Shown one piece after another: positions 34,475-41,733 of a stretch of DNA of 46,295 bases. A program made the position numbers and the translations under genes. This DNA comes from Lachnospiraceae bacterium. Lineage in GTDB: Bacteria > Bacillota > Clostridia > Lachnospirales > Lachnospiraceae. Numbering within the stretch: the first letter of the stretch is position 1; the number at the start of each line of letters is the position of its first letter. The notes under the pieces are model-generated. The model saw only the letters and a program-made list of their open reading frames with translations, ran no database searches and was not told the DNA's origin. The stretch covers positions 1 through 46,295 of the forward strand of contig JAILRI010000235.1 in assembly GCA_024698555.1 (NCBI GenBank), read 5' to 3'.

Positions 34475-36775
34475 ATGTTCAATGCACACGATATTTCAAG
34501 AAATGCATGTCAGCTGTTCGGAGAACAGGCAAAGTGCGGTTACGACTGGTGGTGGCATTCGTTTACCGCCCGGCATGAGAAAACAGGTGTAGAAAAGGCT
34601 TTTTTCATAGAATTCTTTTTGTGCAACCCTGAGTATGGAGAGGAAAAGCCTGTATTCGGACAGCTTCCTGAGAACAGAGAGAAAGGGATCAAGCCTTCTT
34701 ACCTGATGGTAAAAGCCGGCTCATGGGGAAAGGACGCGGCTCAGCTGCATCGCTTTTTCGGCTGGAAGGAGATAAAGGTGGATTATGGCGTGCCGTTCCG
34801 CGTCAAGGCGGACGACTGCTTTCTCAGCGAGGATAAGACCAAAGGGTCGGTTTCGGTATCGGCAGAGGACGCAGCAGCGCACCCTGAATGGATGTGTCAG
34901 AGCGGGAGCATGGCATGGAAGCTCCATATAGACAAACAGGTTGCGTTTAACGTAGGTTATGGGGCTTCTGAACCGATGAGGGATCTGCAGGCGTTTGAGA
35001 TGTTCTGGCATGCGGAGGGCATGAAAACGGCATATGAGGGTGAAGTGGTCTGGAACGGGGAGCGGTACACAGTCGATCCTGAGACCTCCTTCGGATATGC
35101 CGATAAAAACTGGGGTAAGGATTTTACCTCTCCCTGGGTGTGGATCAGCTCCTGCAATCTTACAAGTGAGCTCACTGGCAGAAAACTGGAAAACAGCGTA
35201 TTTGACATAGGAGGAGGCCGGCCGAAGGTGGGTCATGTCGCCCTTGACAGGAAGCTTCTTTCAGCATTCTGGTATGAGGGAACACCTTATGAATTCAACT
35301 TTTCCAAGGTGTGGACGCACACGCAGACCGTATTTGACTGCCATGAGACCGATACGCAGATCATATGGCATGTGGAGCAGGCAAACCGTCAGGATCGCAT
35401 GGTGACAGATCTGACCTGTGAAAAGGAGGATATGCTGCTCGTCAACTATGAATCCCCAAATGGCGAAAAACGGCATAACAGGCTTTGGAACGGCGGGAAT
35501 GGACAGGGAACGGTCGAACTGTATCATGAAGGTGTACTAGTTGACAGGATCCGTGTTGAAAATGCCGGCTGCGAGTACGGAGAGTACGATGAAGAGGAAG
35601 AAAACGGGGAAGAGCGGGATGATGGCGAAAACTTCTTTAACCGTGTGAAGTCCGCAAACAGTGAAATGCTTGAAAATATCGGGATGGCTATAGAAGAAGC
35701 AAGAAAAGGCGTCAGGGACAGGATCGGTCAGCTTCATGACAGGCTGGCGGATAAAGATACAAAACAAGTGACGGATCGCGACGGAACAGCAGATGCGTGT
35801 AGAATGACTGATTCGGGGGAACCGGAATATACAGCAAATTTGCAGGAAGCTGCGAAGAAAATAAGATTTTTAGATTTACGGCATGTCACCTCAGCAGTAC
35901 GGGAAATGTGTATCGAGGCGAATCTGCGTCTGGCGCCTGATATGAAGGCAGCGCTGGAGAAAGCCTCACGGACGGAAACCGGTGAGCTGGGCCTGAAGAT
36001 CCTCGGACAGCTGGAGGAAAACCTGAAAATAGCCGATACCGATGAGATACCGATCTGTCAGGATACGGGTATGGCTGTTGTATTCCTGAAGGTCGGGCAG
36101 GATGTACATTTTACCGGCGGATCATTAAAAGATGCTGTCAATGATGGCGTAAGGCAGGGCTATACTGACGGATATCTCAGAAAGTCCGTGGTTTCGGATC
36201 CGCTTCTGAGAGAGAATACGGATGACAATACGCCCGCGATCATTCATACTGAAATCGTTGAAGGCGATGAGATCGAGATAACCATAGCGCCTAAGGGATT
36301 CGGCAGCGAGAATATGAGCAGGGTATTTATGCTCAAGCCGGCAGACGGTATCGAAGGAGTGAAAAATGCCGTGATCACCGCTGTTAAGGAAGCCGGTGCC
36401 AATGCCTGCCCGCCTATGGTGGTGGGAGTCGGGATCGGGGCGGATTTTGAAAAATGCGCGGTTTTGGCGAAAAAAGCGCTGACTGATGAACTAAATTCCG
36501 TTCACTCATACTACAATAGTAGTAAGAGCTGTGAGTTTGCTGCTACGACCGGGGCGAAGAATGGCAGAAAACAGCCGGATACCTCTTATCTTGAAGAACT
36601 TCAGAAGGATCTTTTCGATTCGCTTAACAAGCTCGATATAGGTCCGGGCGGAATGGGAGGCAAAAACACGGTTCTGGGCGTGAATATCGAGACATATCCT
36701 ACCCATATCGCGGGAATGCCGGTGGCTGTAAATATATGCTGCCATGTGAACCGGCATGTGACAAGGGTGCTGTGA
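34475..36775 (+). CDS. Tocopherol cyclase-like domain fused to fumarate hydratase alpha subunit
   Basis: A 766-residue two-part protein in one uninterrupted frame. Residues 1 to about 370 match the tocopherol cyclase-like (lipocalin-type) family: YDWWWHSFTA, YLMVKAGSWGKDAAQLHRFF, MFWHAEGMKTAYEGEVVW and FGYADKNWGKDFTSPWVW. About 90 acidic, helical residues link it to a class I fumarase/tartrate dehydratase alpha subunit from about 463 (FLDLRHVTSAVREMCIEAN). Possible Fe-S cysteines lie in PICQDTGMAV, GANACPPMVVGVG and DFEKC, and NIETYPTHIAGMPVAVN near the end is typical. A polar insert of about 20 residues sits after AKKALTDEL. The ATG at 34475 has GAGGGA ten bases upstream; 34457 is an alternative. 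The beta subunit follows at 36946. Confidence 0.88.
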   Translation: MFNAHDISRNACQLFGEQAKCGYDWWWHSFTARHEKTGVEKAFFIEFFLCNPEYGEEKPVFGQLPENREKGIKPSYLMVKAGSWGKDAAQLHRFFGWKEIKVDYGVPFRVKADDCFLSEDKTKGSVSVSAEDAAAHPEWMCQSGSMAWKLHIDKQVAFNVGYGASEPMRDLQAFEMFWHAEGMKTAYEGEVVWNGERYTVDPETSFGYADKNWGKDFTSPWVWISSCNLTSELTGRKLENSVFDIGGGRPKVGHVALDRKLLSAFWYEGTPYEFNFSKVWTHTQTVFDCHETDTQIIWHVEQANRQDRMVTDLTCEKEDMLLVNYESPNGEKRHNRLWNGGNGQGTVELYHEGVLVDRIRVENAGCEYGEYDEEEENGEERDDGENFFNRVKSANSEMLENIGMAIEEARKGVRDRIGQLHDRLADKDTKQVTDRDGTADACRMTDSGEPEYTANLQEAAKKIRFLDLRHVTSAVREMCIEANLRLAPDMKAALEKASRTETGELGLKILGQLEENLKIADTDEIPICQDTGMAVVFLKVGQDVHFTGGSLKDAVNDGVRQGYTDGYLRKSVVSDPLLRENTDDNTPAIIHTEIVEGDEIEITIAPKGFGSENMSRVFMLKPADGIEGVKNAVITAVKEAGANACPPMVVGVGIGADFEKCAVLAKKALTDELNSVHSYYNSSKSCEFAATTGAKNGRKQPDTSYLEELQKDLFDSLNKLDIGPGGMGGKNTVLGVNIETYPTHIAGMPVAVNICCHVNRHVTRVL

Positions 36776-36871
36776 GGCGTTAAATACGTATTTCTCTGTG
36801 ATCAATGCTGTACACGATCGTGCCGGGGAAGCCATTTTTGAAAGATGATTAGCGGCGTAAGGCCGTTTACT

Positions 36872-36923
36872 GTGCGATAAGCGAGAGGGCAGTTCCTTAA
36901 AGCTCGCTTCCAGAGAACTGCCC
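36872..36923. repeat. Box GTGCGATAAGCGA plus hairpin (copy 2), between fumarase subunits
   Basis: The box (36872-36884) is identical to that at 29086. Two bases later a 9-bp perfect stem (36887-36895 with 36915-36923) encloses a loop ending AAGCTCGCTTCCAGA, which matches 13 of 15 bases of the first copy. The stem sequence itself is entirely different. An alternative pairing of 36879-36885 with 36903-36909 competes with the main stem. It lies in the 170-base gap between the fumarase alpha and beta genes. Confidence 0.7.
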
Positions 36924-36945
36924 CGGCTAAAAATATGGAGGAAGT

Positions 36946-37563
36946 ATGGATCATCATATAAATCTGCCATTTACGGAAGAGGATCTTGAAAAGATCCGGC
37001 CTATGGACGTGCTGTATCTGACCGGAACCGTATATACCGCAAGAGACGCGGCTCATAAGCGGATGTTTGAGACTGTGATGAAGGAACTGGAGACCTTGGA
37101 CGGATCGGGGCCGGATACCGATTCGACATCTGCCGGTATGACTGTTGGGGATACGGGGGTGGACGGAACTATCATCACTGACGAGATCAGGGAGCGTATT
37201 GTCAAAGCCCTTCCGTTTGATTTAAGGGGCGCGGTGATATACTACTTAGGACCTACCCCCGCGAAGCCCGGTCAGGTTATCGGATCGGCAGGTCCTACTA
37301 CCTCCGGAAGGATGGACAGGTATACGCCGATATTGCTTGATCTGGGACTAAAGGGCATGATCGGCAAAGGAAGGCGTTCAGATGAAGTGACCGATGCTAT
37401 CCGTCGAAACGGAGCAGTCTATATGAGCGCAACAGGCGGAGCCGGAGCTCTTCTTTCAAAATGCATAAAAAGTTCCGAGATCATCGCGTATGAAGACCTC
37501 GGAACCGAAGCGGTCAGAAAACTGTATGTTGAAGATTTTCCCGTAACCGTGCTGATCAGGTAA
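36946..37563 (+). CDS. Fumarate hydratase (class I) beta subunit
   Basis: A 205-residue beta subunit of an Fe-S fumarase/L(+)-tartrate dehydratase, which interconverts fumarate and malate with the alpha subunit. Family motifs are clear: LYLTGTVYTARDAAHKRM, VIYYLGPTPAKPGQVIGSAG, PTTSGRMDRYTP, GMIGKGRRSDEV and MSATGGAGALLSKCI. A Gly/Asp/Thr-rich insert of about 25 residues (near 53-77) lies where family members have a short loop. The C-terminus, FPVTVLIR, stops slightly earlier than usual. GGAGG stands six bases before the ATG. The partner is the fused alpha subunit upstream. Confidence 0.93.
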   Translation: MDHHINLPFTEEDLEKIRPMDVLYLTGTVYTARDAAHKRMFETVMKELETLDGSGPDTDSTSAGMTVGDTGVDGTIITDEIRERIVKALPFDLRGAVIYYLGPTPAKPGQVIGSAGPTTSGRMDRYTPILLDLGLKGMIGKGRRSDEVTDAIRRNGAVYMSATGGAGALLSKCIKSSEIIAYEDLGTEAVRKLYVEDFPVTVLIR

Positions 37564-37571
37564 GCGCCGCG

Positions 37572-38597
37572 TTATCCTCTGATTGCCGCTTTTGCGCTTT
37601 CCAATGCTTCGATCAGTTTGTCACAGAATGCATCAAATTCAGGATCGGGAACCTGGCATTCCGGATGGGACAGGCAGTAATCAAGAGTCTTTCTGATGCC
37701 CTGCTCAAATCTTACATGGCAGGTAAAATCCGGGACCGCAGCTTTCAGTTTACTGTTGTCAAAGACCACGGAATTGGCCTTATCGCCCAGCAGGGAACCG
37801 TTAAAGTCGTAATCACTGACTTCGGCCAGATATTTTGAAGCTACATAATAAGGCTTGTATTCAACGCCCAGCGCGTCCGCGACCGCCTTAAAGATCTGGT
37901 TCCAGGTCAGCACTTCGTCGTTTGTGATCTGGAACGCCTCGCCGATCGCGTGAGGATTACCCATCAGTCCGATGAAGCCTCTTGCGAAGTCTTCGTTAAA
38001 GGTCATGGCCCAGAGTGAGGTGCCGTCGCCGTGAACGATCACGGGCTTGCTCTCCATCATGCGTTTTATTACCTGCCAGCTTCCCTTGTTCCCGTGAACT
38101 CCCATGGGAACATTTCTCTCGTCATAGGTATGGCTCGGTCTGATGATGGTGACCGGGAACCCTTCTTTTTCGTATTTTTCCATCAGAAAACGTTCACAGA
38201 GTATCTTGTTCCTTGAATATTCCCAGTAAGGATTTGCCAGCGCCGTACCCTCTGTGATCCGGTAATTGCTGCAGGGCTTGTTATATGCCGATGCGGAGCT
38301 GATATACATGTATTGTGCCGTTTTGCCTTTGAATAAACGGTAATCCCTTTCAACCTGCTGCGGTACGAACCCGATAAAATCACATACGCAGTCAAATTTA
38401 AGACCTTCAAGCTTTTTTGCTGCGTCACTTTCATCATTTATGTCCGCTTTTATGGTCTTAATGCCATCCGGAAGCTCACCGTCCCTCGAACCCCTGTTGA
38501 GCAGATAGAGCTCCCACTCAGGGTCCTTCGCCAGCGCCCTGGTGATAGCCATCGAAATAGTTCCTGTTCCCCCGATAAATAACGCTTTTCTTTTCAT
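37572..38597 (-). CDS. NAD-dependent epimerase/dehydratase-like (extended SDR) protein
   Basis: A 341-residue extended-SDR protein. The Rossmann motif is slightly unusual, GGTGTIS at about 8-14. The later SSASAYN and YWEYSRNK carry the Ser and Tyr-xxx-Lys of the active site, with the Tyr in EYSRNK. The IIRPSHTYDE motif and a substrate-binding C-terminal half follow. Such proteins act on nucleotide sugars or are atypical reductases; the substrate is not clear. The ATG at 38597 is chosen because GGAGG lies six bases upstream. It converges with fumarase beta with only eight bases between stops. Confidence 0.85.
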   Translation of the reverse strand: MKRKALFIGGTGTISMAITRALAKDPEWELYLLNRGSRDGELPDGIKTIKADINDESDAAKKLEGLKFDCVCDFIGFVPQQVERDYRLFKGKTAQYMYISSASAYNKPCSNYRITEGTALANPYWEYSRNKILCERFLMEKYEKEGFPVTIIRPSHTYDERNVPMGVHGNKGSWQVIKRMMESKPVIVHGDGTSLWAMTFNEDFARGFIGLMGNPHAIGEAFQITNDEVLTWNQIFKAVADALGVEYKPYYVASKYLAEVSDYDFNGSLLGDKANSVVFDNSKLKAAVPDFTCHVRFEQGIRKTLDYCLSHPECQVPDPEFDAFCDKLIEALESAKAAIRG

Positions 38598-38886
38598 ACA
38601 CATCCTCCTGTCAAGATATTGCCTGTGATCCTCAGCTTCCGATATTGCGTAAAAACAGGCGCTTATGAACCTTGGGAAGCCGGGAATGACACACCCAACT
38701 ACAGATTCAGTATACAGGAACAGCATTTTTATGGAAATGGATTATCTTGTGAACAGGCGGGAACTGACAGGAAAAGGTAAGATATGACACTATGATATGC
38801 AAGGAAGAGGTTTTTATCTGGAATTATTTTTGGGGTTCTTGTCGTTTACTATTTATATAAATATGATAAAAAATAAACAGGTGATG

Positions 38887-38915
38887 TTTACAAATAAAAA
38901 TTTATGATGTAAAAT
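38887..38915 (+). promoter_or_regulatory. Promoter with overlapping inverted repeat, HTH-peptidase/PIN pair
   Basis: A -35 TTTACA (38887-38892) and a -10 TAAAAT (38910-38915) are separated by 17 bases. TTTACA (38887-38892) and TGTAAA (38908-38913) form an inverted repeat spanning the promoter. It could be the autoregulatory operator of the HTH protein 23 bases downstream. Confidence 0.5.
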
Positions 38916-38937
38916 AAACGTAAAAGGAGATGGTGGC

Positions 38938-39975
38938 ATGTTTAACAAGAATCTTAAGTACTATAGATTGAAAAAGAATATGAGTAAGAAGGATTTAGCT
39001 GAAGTATGTGGCGTAACTCCGATGGCTATAACCAACTATGAGCAGGGTACCAGAAGACCGGAAATTGAAATCATAAATAAAATGGCGAAAGCCCTGGATG
39101 TTGGCGTGGCTGATTTTATCAGTTCGAGAAACGATAATTTGGTATTTGCTCATGGAGAGTTCAGAAAGAGTTCGCAGTTGACGAAATCACAGCAGGAATA
39201 TGTAAGGGAAGCTGTTGAAGAGTATTGCGGCAGATTTTTTGATGCTGTAGATTTCCTTGGTGGAGAATCGTTACCTTCACCACCGGATATACATTGCCTG
39301 AAATCATCCGGTGACTTTGAAAAAGATGCGGTTCAGCTTCGTAATAAGCTGTCGATTCCACAGAAGGGACCGATTGAGGATGTGATTGCTATGCTGGAGA
39401 ACCAGGGGATTCTGGTTATAATGCTTGACTTTGATAATCGCCATTTCTCTGGCATGAATGGCACAGTTAATGGATATCCATACATCGTGGTAAACAAGAA
39501 CATGACGGCTGAGCGAATCCGCTCTACAATATCACATGAGCTTACGCACATGATGTTTGAAAATGATGAGAATACAAACAAAGAACAATTTGCTACGGAA
39601 GTAAGCGGGGCTTTTCTGATTACAAGAGATGATATTGTTCGTGAGTTGGGTGTTCGCAGAAGGGCTATTACAAATGATTTCGCTCTTATATGTAAAGAAT
39701 ATGGGATTTCAATGTTTTTACTTGTAATGAGAGCATCACAGTCGAAGGTGATTTCTTCCAACGTAGCACAGAATTTTTATATTAAAGCTGGAAAGGCGGG
39801 GTGGAGGACGAACGAACCTACCAGGATAGAGAGAGAAAAGCCGTTACTTTTTGAGCAATTGGTTTTTAGAGCTATAAACGAAGAAGATATAAGTATTCAA
39901 AAGGGTGTGGAGCTGCTGCAAATTCCTTATACTGATGTGGAAAAAGGCTGTGCCTTGTGGAGGTGTGAGGTGTGA
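38938..39975 (+). CDS. XRE-family HTH protein with ImmA/IrrE-type Zn-peptidase domain
   Basis: A 345-residue protein with an N-terminal XRE helix-turn-helix (about 5-60; SKKDLAEVCGVTPMAITNYE) and an ImmA/IrrE-type metallopeptidase domain with HELTH at 200-204. Such fusions act as antitoxins or derepress mobile elements by proteolysis. The stop overlaps the start of a PIN-domain gene in GTGA, the arrangement of a toxin-antitoxin operon. AAGGAGATGG precedes the ATG. Composition is more AT-rich than neighbouring housekeeping genes, and codon choice (AGA, ATA, TTA) differs, suggesting acquisition. Confidence 0.88.
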   Translation: MFNKNLKYYRLKKNMSKKDLAEVCGVTPMAITNYEQGTRRPEIEIINKMAKALDVGVADFISSRNDNLVFAHGEFRKSSQLTKSQQEYVREAVEEYCGRFFDAVDFLGGESLPSPPDIHCLKSSGDFEKDAVQLRNKLSIPQKGPIEDVIAMLENQGILVIMLDFDNRHFSGMNGTVNGYPYIVVNKNMTAERIRSTISHELTHMMFENDENTNKEQFATEVSGAFLITRDDIVRELGVRRRAITNDFALICKEYGISMFLLVMRASQSKVISSNVAQNFYIKAGKAGWRTNEPTRIEREKPLLFEQLVFRAINEEDISIQKGVELLQIPYTDVEKGCALWRCEV

Positions 39976-40496
39976 AATATATCAGCAGTGACACGAACGT
40001 TTGGATAGATTTCTATAAAATCTCCAAGACACAGTTGCCTTTTAGGATGAACTGTACATATATCATGTTTCATGAAGCCATAGAGAAGGAGTTTCTATAT
40101 CCTGATGATTTGAAGTCCCAACTGATTGACGGTGGATTACTTGGAGTTGAACTTACTACAGAGGAATTATTCTATGCAGATGAGTTGTCGGGGAAGTATA
40201 AACGATTGTCTGTCTATGACAGGATTGCTCTTGCAATAGCCAAAAAGCGAAAAATAACCCTTCTTACCGGGGATAATGCTTTAAGAAAAGCTGCTGCATC
40301 GGAAAAGGTTAAGGTAATTGGTACTATAGGATTGCTGGACAGACTACTGAATGAAAAATGCATAGATAAAAAAGAGTACCGGGATTGCCTAGTGCGACTG
40401 AAAAGTCTTATAGGAAATGGTATCCGTCTCCCCGAAGCGGAAATAGAAGCCCGTTTATCTGAAAATGATGTTACGGATGAGGTTCTTCCGTTATAA
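39972..40496 (+). CDS. PIN-domain protein, probable toxin ribonuclease
   Basis: A 174-residue PIN-like nuclease. Likely acidic metal ligands are D7 (SSDTNVWIDF), a Glu in the 35-40 region, D83 (SVYDRIALAIAKKRK) and D101 (LLTGDNALRKAA). Most VapC toxins are about 130-140 residues; here an additional C-terminal helical stretch is present. It starts with GTG overlapping the stop of the HTH-peptidase gene, with GAGG just upstream. The pair is most simply a type II toxin-antitoxin-like module; activity is inferred. It converges with the DUF2804 gene. Confidence 0.82.
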   Translation: MKYISSDTNVWIDFYKISKTQLPFRMNCTYIMFHEAIEKEFLYPDDLKSQLIDGGLLGVELTTEELFYADELSGKYKRLSVYDRIALAIAKKRKITLLTGDNALRKAAASEKVKVIGTIGLLDRLLNEKCIDKKEYRDCLVRLKSLIGNGIRLPEAEIEARLSENDVTDEVLPL

Positions 40497-40502
40497 TTCC
40501 GC

Positions 40503-41576
40503 TCACCAGCGGTTCTCAACATACTCGCAGAAAGCGTACATGTCCCGAATCTCGAGTTTTGTGCCGTCGTCTAAGATCACGGAACCGCTCCAGAGCCCGT
40601 GAACCTGGTGGGAATGCATACGCATGACCAAAATGTTCAGATCTGAATGGTGGTCAGTAAACGGTTTCATCACCATATCAAACCGCCCGTCCTGGGAAAT
40701 GAAATGCCAGGGCTTCATATACCCGTCCGGCTTCGGAAATGTCTCCACGTCCACGGGTCCTATCTTATGCAGCTTCCCGTCATAGAACACGGCGGTTTCG
40801 GTAGCATTGCTCTCATCCCCGATGCCCCATGTTATCTCGAAGCCGAATATATGCCTGATCCCGGCAGCATCATCGATATATGTCGAGCCGTTGCCCCAAT
40901 ACCAGACAAGCGAGTAAGGCGTACACACCCTGCCCCAATCCATTACACAGAAAGCACGATCCTTCTTAAATTCAACAGTCTTGCCGGATGCGGCAAAATA
41001 CCCCTCCACCGGCATCGAGTTCTGTTTCGTGGTACAAAAATACCTGTCAGCTTTATTTTCAAACGGAAGTACGGTGGTGATATTTTCAAGTCCCGGCATG
41101 ATATCCATGGTAAAATGACACTTAACCTCTCCCATCTCGAACCGGATATCCCGCCTGTCAAAAAATGTTTCGGTCTCAAACAGGGCTTTCCCCACGCGCA
41201 GGCTCAAAGCACACTCCTCATCCCCCTTCGGCGGAAGCACGTACTTATCTTTCCCGCCGAGAAACGGACTCATCACGCTCGCTTCCACCACTCCGGTCTT
41301 TAGATTCACCAGTACGGCCGATGCATATCCTCCCAGTGATATATTTGCAAAGCTGATCTGCGCCATATACTCGCCATTCGCAATCTGGTAGAAATCCCAT
41401 TCCTTGCGCCTCATCTGGTGTTTTACAAGCCTGCGGTCATAGTCAAACACATTGTGTCTCGCCCATCCGGCGGCGAGCAGCGTCCCATCATCTTTAAGAA
41501 GAGGCGTAGGATCCGTGTATTCCTTCTGGATGCTTGTGAAATCCCCTTCCAGCCAGCTTTTATATGTTCTCTTCAT
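40503..41576 (-). CDS. DUF2804 family protein
   Basis: A 357-residue protein of the DUF2804 family, recognised from ARHNVFDYDRRLVKHQMRRKE near residue 40, EWDFYQIANGEY, and DWGRVCTPYSLVWYWGNGS in the middle. It is rich in Trp and beta-strand-like sequence, has no signal peptide, and no catalytic motif was recognised. The function of the family is not established. GGAGG lies six bases before the ATG at 41576. Its 3' end is seven bases from the PIN gene, and its 5' side borders a GC-rich palindromic repeat region. Confidence 0.82.
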   Translation of the reverse strand: MKRTYKSWLEGDFTSIQKEYTDPTPLLKDDGTLLAAGWARHNVFDYDRRLVKHQMRRKEWDFYQIANGEYMAQISFANISLGGYASAVLVNLKTGVVEASVMSPFLGGKDKYVLPPKGDEECALSLRVGKALFETETFFDRRDIRFEMGEVKCHFTMDIMPGLENITTVLPFENKADRYFCTTKQNSMPVEGYFAASGKTVEFKKDRAFCVMDWGRVCTPYSLVWYWGNGSTYIDDAAGIRHIFGFEITWGIGDESNATETAVFYDGKLHKIGPVDVETFPKPDGYMKPWHFISQDGRFDMVMKPFTDHHSDLNILVMRMHSHQVHGLWSGSVILDDGTKLEIRDMYAFCEYVENRW

Positions 41577-41606
41577 ATTGATCCTCCATGTCGAACGCTG
41601 ACCCTG

Positions 41607-41733
41607 GGGGACGGGGTTATAGGTTCATTTTGTTGTGAGTCAAGTTTGAACCGTTTTCCCCGTCCCCGTCGTTCTGCCCGTGGTTCTGAAGTTTGAACCA
41701 TTGACTCCGTCCCCATGGTTCCGTCCCCATGGT
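41607..41733. repeat. REP-like palindromes built on GGGGACGG...GGTTC
   Basis: A long imperfect palindrome pairs 41607-41616 (GGGGACGGGG) with 41658-41667, and 41621-41627 with 41646-41652 inside it. Downstream, on the minus strand, GGGGACGG recurs with GGTTCAAAC at a similar distance. A 14-bp unit CCGTCCCCATGGTT is tandemly doubled up to the stop of the next gene. The layout resembles REP elements linked to IS200-like transposases, none of which is in the window. Confidence 0.7.
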
